Origin: Streptomyces sp. NRRL F-2664
Lineage (GTDB): Bacteria > Actinomycetota > Actinomycetes > Streptomycetales > Streptomycetaceae
DNA: 55,677 nucleotides
Assembly: GCF_000719345.1 (NCBI RefSeq)
Contig: NZ_JOFX01000040.1
Location: 1 to 55,677 of the forward strand
Reading direction: 5' to 3'
Shown: positions 48,863 to 55,677 of the stretch, in pieces
How the letters are laid out: each line of letters starts with the position of its first letter
Position numbering within the stretch: position 1 is the stretch's first letter
Position numbers and translations under genes: made by a program
Notes under the pieces: generated by a model
Seen by the model: only the letters and a program-made list of their open reading frames with translations
Database searches by the model: none
Told to the model about the DNA's origin: nothing

Positions 48863-51118
48863 GTGCAGCACGGCAGCGCACTGCGGGTCGCCGTCGTCGG
48901 CGGCGGACCGGGAGGACTGTACGCCGCCGCACTGCTGGCCCGCCGCGGCCACACGGTGGAGGTCTGGGAGCGCAACGCCCCGGACGACACCTTCGGCTTC
49001 GGCGTGGTCCTCTCCGACGAGACGCTCGGCGGGATCGAACGGGCCGACACCGTCGTCCACGCCGCCCTGAGCCGGGAGTTCGTCCGCTGGGACGACATCG
49101 ACGTGGTCCACCGCGGACGGCTGCTGACCTCCGGCGGCCACGGCTTCGCCGCCATCGGACGGCGACGGCTGCTGGAGATCCTGCACGAACGCTGCGCCGG
49201 ACTCGGCGTCCGCCTCCGCTTCCGCGCCGGGGCCCCCGACGTCACCGACCTGCGCGGCACCCATGACCTGGTCGTCGCCGCCGACGGCGTGCACAGTGCG
49301 ATCCGCGAGGCCGACGCCGCCCACTACCGGCCGACTCTCACCCCCGGGCGCTGCCGCTACATCTGGCTCGCCGCCGACTTCGCCTTCGACGCCTTCCGCT
49401 TCGAGGTCGCGGAGACCGAGCACGGAGTCATGCAGCTGCACGCCTACCCGTACGCCGCGGACGCCTCCACCGTCATCGTCGAGATGCGGGAGGAGGTCTG
49501 GCGGGCGGCGGGCCTCGACCTGTGCGACGAGGACGAGTCGGCGGCCCGCTGCGCCAAGATCTTCAGCGAGGCTCTGCGCGGCCGGCCCCTGCGCGGCAAC
49601 CGCTCGGCCTGGACGCAGTTCCGCACCGTCGTCAACGAGCGCTGGTCGCACGGCAACGTGGCCCTCGTCGGCGACGCAGCGCACACCGCCCACTTCTCCA
49701 TCGGCTCCGGCACCAAACTCGCCGTGGAGGACGCCCTCGCCCTCGCCGAAGCCGTCGACACCGCCCGCGGGGACGTACCGGCCGCCCTCACCGCGTACGA
49801 GGCGGCCCGCCGCCCGGCCGTCGCCAGCACCCAGCGCGCCGCGGCCGCCAGCAGCCGCTGGTTCGAGGAACTCGCCGGATACGTCGACCAGCCGGCCCGG
49901 CAGTTCGCCTTCAACCTCCTCACCCGGAGCCGCCGCGTCACGCACGACAACCTGCGGCTGCGCGACGAGCGGTTCACCCGCGCCGTCGAAGCGGACTTCG
50001 GCTGCCCCGACGAGTCCACCCCGCCCATGTTCACCCCGCTCACCCTGCGCGGCCTCACCCTGCGCAACCGGGTCGTCGTCTCCCCGATGGACATGTACTC
50101 CGCCCGGGACGGCGTCCCCGGCGACTTCCACCTCGTCCACCTCGGCGCCCGGGCCCTCGGCGGTGCCGGCCTGGTCATGACCGAGATGGTCTGCGTCAGC
50201 GAGGACGGGCGCATCACCCCCGGCTGCGCCGGCCTCTACACCCCGGAGCAGGCCGCCGCCTGGCGCCGGATCACCGACTTCGTCCACACCTCGGCACCCG
50301 GCACCGCCCTCGGCGTCCAGCTCGGCCACGCCGGCCGCAAGGGCTCCACCAAGGTGATGTGGGAGGGCATGGACGACCCCCTCCCGAACGGCAACTGGCC
50401 GCTGGTCGCCGCCTCCGCCCTGCCCTACCGGCCGGGTGTCTCCGCGCTCCCGCGCGCCCTGGAACACGACGACCTGGCCGCACTGCGCTCCGACTTCGCG
50501 GCGGCCGCCGTCCGCGCCGCGGACTGCGGCTTCGACCTGCTCGAACTGCACTGCGCCCACGGCTACCTGCTCTCCGGCTTCCTCTCGCCCCTGACCAACC
50601 ACCGCGACGACGCCTACGGCGGCTCCCTGGAGAACCGCCTGCGCTTCCCGCTGGAGGTCTTCGACGCCGTCCGCGCCGTCTGGCCCGAGGAGCGCCCCAT
50701 GACCGTGCGCCTGTCCGCCACCGACTGGGCCCCCGGCGGTACCACACCGGAGGAGGCCGTGGAGATCGCCGCCGCCTTCGCCGCCCGCGGCGCGGACGCC
50801 ATCGACGTCTCCACCGGCCAGGTCGTCGCCGACGAGGCCCCCGAGTACGGCCGCTCGTACCAGACCCCCTACGCCGACCGGATCCGCAACGCCCTCAACG
50901 TGCCCGTCATCGCCGTCGGAGCCATCTCCTCCTGGGACGACGTCAACTCCCTGCTGCTGGCGGGGCGCGCCGACCTGTGCGCCCTCGGCCGCCCCCACCT
51001 CTACGACCCCCACTGGACCCTGCACGCGGCCGCGGACCAGTCCTACGAGGGCCCGGCCGCCCCCTGGCCCGCCCCCTACCGCGCCGGCAGCCGCAAACCC
51101 CCCACGGGCCGCGGCTGA
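48863..51118 (+). CDS. Fused FAD monooxygenase / Old-Yellow-Enzyme reductase (2-aminobenzoyl-CoA monooxygenase/reductase type)
   Basis: This 751-residue two-domain protein has an N-terminal FAD hydroxylase (residues about 8 to 375: VAVVGGGPGGLYAAALLARRG and VALVGDAAHTAHFSIGSGTKLAVED). The C-terminal NADH:flavin oxidoreductase (from about 390: MFTPLTLRGLTLRNRVVVSPM, QLGHAGRKGS, ELHCAHGYLLSGFLSPLTN and SLENRLRFPLEV) follows. This fusion is that of 2-aminobenzoyl-CoA monooxygenase/reductase and is often labelled bifunctional salicylyl-CoA 5-hydroxylase/oxidoreductase. The first domain hydroxylates and the second reduces the ring. The ligase, RidA and acyl-CoA dehydrogenase around it support the anthranilate route. 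The start is GTG 48863. Confidence 0.93.
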   Translation: MQHGSALRVAVVGGGPGGLYAAALLARRGHTVEVWERNAPDDTFGFGVVLSDETLGGIERADTVVHAALSREFVRWDDIDVVHRGRLLTSGGHGFAAIGRRRLLEILHERCAGLGVRLRFRAGAPDVTDLRGTHDLVVAADGVHSAIREADAAHYRPTLTPGRCRYIWLAADFAFDAFRFEVAETEHGVMQLHAYPYAADASTVIVEMREEVWRAAGLDLCDEDESAARCAKIFSEALRGRPLRGNRSAWTQFRTVVNERWSHGNVALVGDAAHTAHFSIGSGTKLAVEDALALAEAVDTARGDVPAALTAYEAARRPAVASTQRAAAASSRWFEELAGYVDQPARQFAFNLLTRSRRVTHDNLRLRDERFTRAVEADFGCPDESTPPMFTPLTLRGLTLRNRVVVSPMDMYSARDGVPGDFHLVHLGARALGGAGLVMTEMVCVSEDGRITPGCAGLYTPEQAAAWRRITDFVHTSAPGTALGVQLGHAGRKGSTKVMWEGMDDPLPNGNWPLVAASALPYRPGVSALPRALEHDDLAALRSDFAAAAVRAADCGFDLLELHCAHGYLLSGFLSPLTNHRDDAYGGSLENRLRFPLEVFDAVRAVWPEERPMTVRLSATDWAPGGTTPEEAVEIAAAFAARGADAIDVSTGQVVADEAPEYGRSYQTPYADRIRNALNVPVIAVGAISSWDDVNSLLLAGRADLCALGRPHLYDPHWTLHAAADQSYEGPAAPWPAPYRAGSRKPPTGRG

Positions 51119-51170
51119 CCCCCGGCCCCGCTCCCGCGGGCCCCCGGTCGGCTGCCGCCCGCACGACGCC

Positions 51171-51971
51171 CTACAGCTGCACGAACTCCGCGCCGGCGTC
51201 CCGCAGCCGGGCGTGCAGCTCCGCGAAGACGGCCGCCGCCCGGTCTCCCGGCCAGCCCGCCGGGAGCAGCTCGCGCGGCAGTCCCGGATCGGCGTACGGC
51301 AGGCGGCGCCAGCTGTCCAGGGCCAAGAGGTAGCCGCGGTAGGCCTCCTCGGGCGCCGGCCGGGGGCCCGTCTGCAGGGCCCGCAGGGCCGGTTCGTGCA
51401 GGTCGAGGAACTCCTCGTGCTGCTTGGCCAGCGCCGCCAGGTCCCACCAGCGGGCCACCGCCTCCGCGGTGGGGGCGAAGCCCAGGTGACTGCCGCGGAA
51501 CAACTCCACGTACGGCGTCAGGTGCAGCCGCTCCAGTGTGTGGGCGGTCTCCTCCCAGAGCCGGGCCGGGGCGATCCACACGCCCGGCGCCACCGCGCCG
51601 AAGCCGAGCCCCGCCAGTCGGGAACGCAGCAGGTGCCGTTTGCTCCGCTCCTGCTCGGGCACGGAGAACACCGCCACCAGCCAGGCGTCCGACGCCTGCG
51701 GGCCGCCGTAGATCCGGCGGTCGCCGTCCTCCAGCAGCCGGCGCGCCCCGTCGGAGAGCTCGTACGCCGCCGCTCCGTCCGCGGCCCGCGCGGGCAGCAG
51801 GAAGCCGCGCCGCTTCAGCCGGGACACCGACGAGCGGACCGACGGGGCGTCCACACCGGCCGCGCCCAGCAGGCGGACCAGCGCGGACACCGGGACCGGC
51901 CCTTCGAAGGCCCGCCCGTAGGCGCCGTAGAACGTGACGATCAGGGATCGCGGAGTGTGCTGCTCGACCAC
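51171..51971 (-). CDS. PaaX-family transcriptional repressor
   Basis: This 266-residue protein has an N-terminal winged helix (SLIVTFYGAYGRAF, SVRSSVSRLKRRGFLLPAR), the PaaX middle domain (DAWLVAVFSVPEQERSKRHLLRSRLAGLGFGAVAPGVWIAPARLW) and the C-terminal helical domain. Family members repress aryl-CoA catabolic genes and are released by the aryl-CoA intermediate. It is encoded 4 bp after the ligase in the same leftward transcript, so repression is likely autoregulated through the ligase promoter. Probable inducer: 2-aminobenzoyl-CoA (inference). Confidence 0.93.
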   Translation of the reverse strand: MVEQHTPRSLIVTFYGAYGRAFEGPVPVSALVRLLGAAGVDAPSVRSSVSRLKRRGFLLPARAADGAAAYELSDGARRLLEDGDRRIYGGPQASDAWLVAVFSVPEQERSKRHLLRSRLAGLGFGAVAPGVWIAPARLWEETAHTLERLHLTPYVELFRGSHLGFAPTAEAVARWWDLAALAKQHEEFLDLHEPALRALQTGPRPAPEEAYRGYLLALDSWRRLPYADPGLPRELLPAGWPGDRAAAVFAELHARLRDAGAEFVQL

Positions 51972-51975
51972 GGCT

Positions 51976-53625
51976 TCACTCTAGGCCGTCACACCGCCGT
52001 CCTTGATCGCGCAACCGGAAACGCTGGAGCTTGCCCGTCGCGGTGCGGGGGAGCGCGGGGACGAAGACGAAGGAGCGCGGGCACTTGTGCGGGGCCAGTT
52101 CCGCCCGCATGAAGGCGCGCAGGGCGTCCTCCGTCAGCACCGCCCCCTCGCGGACCACTGTGTACGCGACGACGACCTGTCCGCGTCGCTCGTCCGGGCG
52201 GCCGACCACCGCGGCCTCCACGACGTCCGGGTGGCGCAGCAGGGCCTCCTCCACCTCCGGGCCCGCGATGTTGTAGCCCGCCGAGACGATCATGTCGTCG
52301 GCCCGGGCGACGTAGCGGAAGTAGCCCTCGGGGTCCCGCACGTAGGTGTCGCCCGTCAGGTTCCAGCCGCCCTTTACGTACTCCGCCTGCCGAGGGTCGG
52401 CCAGGTAGCGGCAGCCCACCGGCCCGCGCACGGCCAGCAGGCCCGGTTCGCCGTCCGGGACGGGCCGCCCGGCCCGGTCCACCACACGGGCCTGCCAGCC
52501 GGGCACCACCCGGCCGGTCGCGCCGGGCCGGACGTCCTCGTCGGCGGCGGAGATGAAGATGTGCAGCAGCTCGGTCGCCCCGATGCCGTTGATGATGCGC
52601 AGGCCGGTCCGCTCGTACCAGGCCTGCCAGGTCGCGGCGGGCAGGTTCTCCCCGGCCGAGACGCAGCGGCGCAGCGCGGACAGGTCGTACATGCCCACGT
52701 CGTACGGGCCGAGGGCGTCCAGCATCGTGCGGTAGGCGGTGGGCGCGGTGAACAGCACCGTCGCCCGGTGCTCCGCGAGTGCGGGCAGCAGCCGGCGCGG
52801 CACGGCGTCCTCCAGCAGCAGCGCGGACGCTCCGGCACGCAGCGGGAAGACGACGAGTCCGCCGAGGCCGAAGGTGAAACCGAGCGGCGGACTGCCCGCG
52901 AAGACGTCGTCGGGGCGGGGCCGCAGCACGTGGCGGGAGAAGGTGTCGGCGACGGCGAGCACATCGCGGTGGAAGTGCATGCAGCCCTTGGGCCGTCCGG
53001 TGGTCCCGGACGTGAAGGCGATCAGCGCGACGTCGTCGGCGGAGGTCGGGACGGCGGGGAAGGGGGCGTCGTGGCGCTCGGCGAGGCGCAGCAGGTCGTC
53101 CGGGGCGCCGCCGCCGTAGGCGGTGATCCGCAGGCCCGGGACCTCCGCCTTCACCAGGTCGTCCAGCACGTCCGCATGGCACAGGGCGTGCCGTACCCCG
53201 GCCATCTCGCACACCGTCGCCAGCTCCTGGGCGCGCTGCTGCGGGAGCACGGTGACGGCCACCGCGCCCGCCTTCATGACCGCGAGCCAGCAGGCGGCGA
53301 GCCAGGGGTGGGTGGGCCCGCGCAGGAGCACCCGGTTGCCGGGGACGACGCCGAGGTCGGCGGTCAGGACGTGGGCGATGCGGTCCACGCGCTCGCGCAG
53401 ACCGCCGTACGTCCACACCTCGCCGGTGCCGTCGTACAGGGCCGGGCGGTCGGCGCCCGCGGGACCGAACCGGGCGATGGTGCCGTCGAGCAGCTCGGCG
53501 CCGCAGTTCAGCGAGTCCGGATAGGCCAGTTCGGGCAGATCGAAGAGGAGCTCCGGCCAGGCGTCCGGGGGTGGCAGACGGTCGCGGGCGAAGGTGTCGA
53601 CGTGAGCGGAAGGCTTGAGGTCCAA
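51976..53625 (-). CDS. 2-aminobenzoate-CoA ligase (AMP-forming)
   Basis: This 549-residue ANL-superfamily ligase starts SAHVDTFARDRLPPPDAWPELLFDLPELAYPDSLNCGAELLD. It has the AMP-binding loop FTSGTTGRPKG, GATELLHIF, the hinge region GDTYVRDPEGYFRYVARADDMI and the catalytic lysine in RTATGKLQRF. The N-terminal block and NRVLLRGPTHPWLAACWLAVMKAG match anthranilate-activating rather than benzoate-activating enzymes as I know them. The start codon is TTG 53625. It is the first gene of the leftward ligase-paaX unit, divergent from the acyl-CoA dehydrogenase. Confidence 0.9.
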   Translation of the reverse strand: MDLKPSAHVDTFARDRLPPPDAWPELLFDLPELAYPDSLNCGAELLDGTIARFGPAGADRPALYDGTGEVWTYGGLRERVDRIAHVLTADLGVVPGNRVLLRGPTHPWLAACWLAVMKAGAVAVTVLPQQRAQELATVCEMAGVRHALCHADVLDDLVKAEVPGLRITAYGGGAPDDLLRLAERHDAPFPAVPTSADDVALIAFTSGTTGRPKGCMHFHRDVLAVADTFSRHVLRPRPDDVFAGSPPLGFTFGLGGLVVFPLRAGASALLLEDAVPRRLLPALAEHRATVLFTAPTAYRTMLDALGPYDVGMYDLSALRRCVSAGENLPAATWQAWYERTGLRIINGIGATELLHIFISAADEDVRPGATGRVVPGWQARVVDRAGRPVPDGEPGLLAVRGPVGCRYLADPRQAEYVKGGWNLTGDTYVRDPEGYFRYVARADDMIVSAGYNIAGPEVEEALLRHPDVVEAAVVGRPDERRGQVVVAYTVVREGAVLTEDALRAFMRAELAPHKCPRSFVFVPALPRTATGKLQRFRLRDQGRRCDGLE

Positions 53626-53724
53626 GGCGGGTTCGCCCCCCTTGCAGCGGTCCGGAGCGGGGTGGAACGGGTGGGCCGGCCGTGCGGTCGTTTCTCCCGG
53701 CGACCGCCGTGAGGTACTCCTTGG

Positions 53725-53752
53725 AGCGTATCGTGATGGTGACGGCAGTCAA
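53725..53752 (-). promoter_or_regulatory. Ligase promoter overlapped by PaaX operator candidate, copy 2
   Basis: On the minus strand TTGACT (53747-53752) and TACGCT (53725-53730) are 16 bp apart and could be -35 and -10 boxes for the ligase-paaX unit. The motif TGACGGCAGTCA (53740-53751) overlaps the -35 box, and an outer repeat TATCG / CGATA (53729-53733, 53760-53764) surrounds it almost concentrically. Repressor binding here would block the promoter. Confidence 0.5.
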
Positions 53753-53780
53753 CAGGACGCGATAGATGCGGGGATGTCCG

Positions 53781-54911
53781 ATGACCGGATTCGCGCTCGG
53801 GGTGGACCAGGAGGAGTGGTGCGGGCGGTTGCGCGCACTGTCGGCGCAGCGGCTGAGGCCGCTCGCGGAGAAGGGGGAGCCGGGCCGGGTCAACAGGCCG
53901 CTGCTGGCGGAGCTGGGTGAACTGGGCCTGCTGGAGCGGGTGTTCACCTCAGGTGCACTGGAACTGTGTCTGCTGCGCGAGTCCCTCGCCTACGGCTGCA
54001 CGGAGGCCGAGACGGCACTGGCCCTCCAGGGGCTCGGGGCGTATCCGGTCCTGCGGGCGGGGAGCGAGGAACAGCGCGAGCGGTGGCTTCCGCGGGTGCG
54101 GACGGGCCGAGCCGTGGCCGCCTTCGCGCTGAGCGAGCCGGCGGCGGGCTCGGACGCGGCGGCGCTGGCGCTCGCCGCGGAGCCGGATCCGGCGGGCGGA
54201 TGGCGGCTGGTGGGGGAGAAGTGCTGGATTTCCAACGCCCCCGAGGCGGACTTCTACACCGTCTTCGCCCGTACGGGTGAAGGGCCGGGGGCGAGAGGGG
54301 TTTCGGCGTTCCTGGTGCCCGCGGACCGTGAGGGCCTCGGCGGGCAGCCGCTGGAGATGCTCTCCCCACACCCGATCGGGTCCCTCCGCTTCGACGGGGT
54401 CCCGGTCGGGCCGCAGGACCTGCTCGGCGAAGCCGGGCGGGGCTTCCGCGTCGCCATGGACACCCTGAACCTCTTCCGGCCCAGCGTCGGCGCGTTCGCG
54501 GTGGGCATGGCCCGGGCCGCGCTGGACGCGACGCTCGCCCACACGGCGGGGCGGACCGCGTTCGGCGGAACCCTCAGCGACCTCCAGGCGGTCGCCCACC
54601 GGGTGGCCGAGATGGCCACCCGCACGGAGGCGGCCCGGCTGCTGGTGTACGCGGCGGCGGGGGCGTACGACCGGGGCGCGGCGGACGTGCCGCGGCGCGC
54701 GGCGATGGCGAAGCTGCTGGCGACGGAGACGGCGCAGTACGTGGTGGACCAGGCGGTGCAGTTGCACGGGGCGGTCGCCCTGCAGCGGGGGCACCTGCTG
54801 GAGCACCTCTACCGGGAGGTGCGGGCGCCGCGGATCTACGAGGGGGCGAGCGAGGTGCAGCGCACGATCATCGCGAAGGAGCTGTACGGGGCGCTGGGGG
54901 CCGGGCGGTGA
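53781..54911 (+). CDS. Acyl-CoA dehydrogenase
   Basis: This 376-residue FAD enzyme has VAAFALSEPAAGSDAAALA, GEKCWISNAPEADFYTVFART, GYRV-like GRGFRVAMDTLNLFRPSVGA and the C-terminal REVRAPRIYEGASEVQRTIIAKEL, where the glutamate of YEGASE is at the usual catalytic-base position. GGGGA 6 nt upstream supports ATG 53781; ATG 53766 is an alternative. It is divergent from the ligase and overlaps ridA. Probable role: oxidation of the dearomatised, CoA-bound intermediate. Confidence 0.93.
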   Translation: MTGFALGVDQEEWCGRLRALSAQRLRPLAEKGEPGRVNRPLLAELGELGLLERVFTSGALELCLLRESLAYGCTEAETALALQGLGAYPVLRAGSEEQRERWLPRVRTGRAVAAFALSEPAAGSDAAALALAAEPDPAGGWRLVGEKCWISNAPEADFYTVFARTGEGPGARGVSAFLVPADREGLGGQPLEMLSPHPIGSLRFDGVPVGPQDLLGEAGRGFRVAMDTLNLFRPSVGAFAVGMARAALDATLAHTAGRTAFGGTLSDLQAVAHRVAEMATRTEAARLLVYAAAGAYDRGAADVPRRAAMAKLLATETAQYVVDQAVQLHGAVALQRGHLLEHLYREVRAPRIYEGASEVQRTIIAKELYGALGAGR

Positions 54912-55306
54912 GCCTGGACCGGATCAACCCGGCGGAGTTGTCGCCGGCGACGGGTTTTTCGCACGCGGTGGTGGCCACGGGCGCACGGCTGGTGTTCCTG
55001 GCGGGCCAGACGGCGCTGGACGGCGCGGGAAAGGTGGTGGGGGAGACCCTCCCGGAGCAGTTCGAGACGGCCCTCGCGAACCTGCTGTCGGCACTGGCCG
55101 CGGCGGGCGGTGCGCCGGGGGATCTGGCGCGGGTGACGGTGTACGCGGTGGACGTGGCCGCGTACCGGGTGCATGCGGGTGAACTGGGCCGCATCTGGCG
55201 GCGGCTGGCGGGCCGTGACTATCCGGCGATGGCGGTGGTGGGAGTGGTGCGGCTCTGGGACGAGGCGGCGCTGGTCGAACTGGACGGGGTGGCCGTCCTC
55301 CCCTGA
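54908..55306 (+). CDS. RidA-family enamine/imine deaminase
   Basis: This 132-residue RidA (YjgF/YER057c/UK114) protein has ATGFSHAVVATGARLVFLAGQTALDG, then LPEQFETALANLLSALAAAGGAPGDLARVTVYAVD and YPAMAVVGVVRLWDEAALVELDGVAVLP, where the conserved arginine of RidA active sites lies in VVRLW. The start is GTG 54908, overlapping the dehydrogenase stop (GTGA). In this pathway it probably hydrolyses the enamine/imine formed from the amino group of 2-aminobenzoyl-CoA, releasing ammonia. Confidence 0.92.
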   Translation: MSLDRINPAELSPATGFSHAVVATGARLVFLAGQTALDGAGKVVGETLPEQFETALANLLSALAAAGGAPGDLARVTVYAVDVAAYRVHAGELGRIWRRLAGRDYPAMAVVGVVRLWDEAALVELDGVAVLP

Positions 55307-55347
55307 CCCTCGGCTCCCGCCGGGGTGGCCGGTCCGGCCGGTGGCTG

Positions 55348-55390
55348 CCGGGGCGCTGCCCCGGACCCCGCGCCTCAAGCGCCGGCGGGG
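55348..55390. repeat. GC-rich palindromic intergenic unit
   Basis: CCGGGGC-GCT-GCCCCGG (55348-55364) is followed by CCCCGCGCC-TCAA-GCGCCGGCGGGG (about 55366-55390). It resembles, from memory, an interspersed unit found after many Streptomyces genes. It may serve as terminator for the ridA transcript. Confidence 0.6.
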
Positions 55391-55441
55391 CTGGATTTTG
55401 CTGGTCGGTGTCGGTTCTGTGTGGGGTGGTGCCCCGCCGGA

Positions 55442-55677
55442 GTGTCTCCTCGGCTCGGCGCGTTCGAGCGATCGCGGTTGTACTCGGGGGTCGCGCGCTC
55501 GTCCTGCGGGGACACTCCGCCGTGTCCCCACCCCACCGCCCTCCACCGAAGCCGGCCTGCTTGGGGAACCCTCCTCGTCGCAGCCGGAGCGGGGACGGGC
55601 AGGGGTGTCCCCGCAGGACGAGGCGTCACCCCCGAGCACCACCGCGAAGTACGGCACCCGCCGAGCCGAGGAGACAC
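55442..55677. repeat. Long imperfect inverted repeat, cut by the window edge or ending at it
   Basis: The left arm 55442-55515 and right arm 55605-55677 match as inverted copies over their whole length, with an 89-bp centre. The outer 19 bp are perfect (GTGTCTCCTCGGCTCGGCG at 55442-55460 against 55659-55677). The inner 18 bp are perfect too (55498-55515 against 55605-55622). The arms' middle parts differ at several positions. No transposase frame is visible. It could be a MITE-like element, an integrated repeat family member or a large hairpin terminator. Confidence 0.7.

Overview
The window looks like chromosomal Streptomyces DNA. It is very GC-rich, it uses GTG and TTG starts, genes overlap by ATGA or GTGA, and it carries typical actinobacterial families (LmbU-type regulator, MbtH, actinobacterial Hen1/Pnkp, DmdR-type iron box, PaaX).

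Region 1 (1 to about 18.9 kb) is the edge of a hybrid PKS/NRPS biosynthetic cluster. A modular type I PKS (reading leftwards off the window), a cytochrome P450 and a PLP aminotransferase form one leftward operon. Next come an LmbU-family regulator, a PaiB/KtzT-like protein, an ornithine N5-hydroxylase (KtzI/SidA family), an MbtH-like protein, a cluster copy of N-acetylglutamate kinase and an MMPL exporter. My inferred reading is ornithine supply (ArgB), N5-hydroxyornithine (KtzI-like), piperazate (KtzT-like), incorporation by an NRPS outside the window (MbtH), joined to a polyketide acyl chain. This is the gene logic of azinothricin/aurantimycin/polyoxypeptin-type or kutzneride-type compounds. 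Three divergent promoter spacers in this region share a near-palindromic 17-bp motif that looks like a pathway operator. The PKS is broken in the first KR by an apparent internal deletion with a frame change.

Region 2 (18.9 to 27.2 kb) holds an Lrp/AsnC regulator divergent from an L-asparaginase, then a leftward mutA-mutB-meaB methylmalonyl-CoA mutase operon, which can supply methylmalonyl-CoA. After it lies 1.6 kb without a recognisable gene; its right part is strikingly C-rich and G-poor.

Region 3 (27.2 to 33.2 kb) is a sulfonate-sulfur operon: TauD-like dioxygenase, FMN reductase, SsuA, SsuB, SsuC and a DszA/NtaA-type monooxygenase. It is followed by an iron-box-controlled DUF2470 gene.

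Region 4 (34 to 48 kb) is mixed: a SepF paralogue, a RecF/SMC-like ATPase, a MazG-like hydrolase, small conserved Streptomyces proteins, an F420-type oxidoreductase, a homocysteine methyltransferase, an NTF2-like protein, the Hen1-Pnkp RNA-repair pair, a secreted protein, arginine deiminase and ornithine carbamoyltransferase.

Region 5 (48 to 55.3 kb) is an aerobic 2-aminobenzoate (anthranilate) CoA-dependent catabolic cluster: enoyl-CoA hydratase, fused aminobenzoyl-CoA monooxygenase/reductase, PaaX repressor, 2-aminobenzoate-CoA ligase, acyl-CoA dehydrogenase and RidA. Two promoters there share the motif TGACGGCRGTCA, a candidate PaaX operator. The window ends in a long imperfect inverted repeat.
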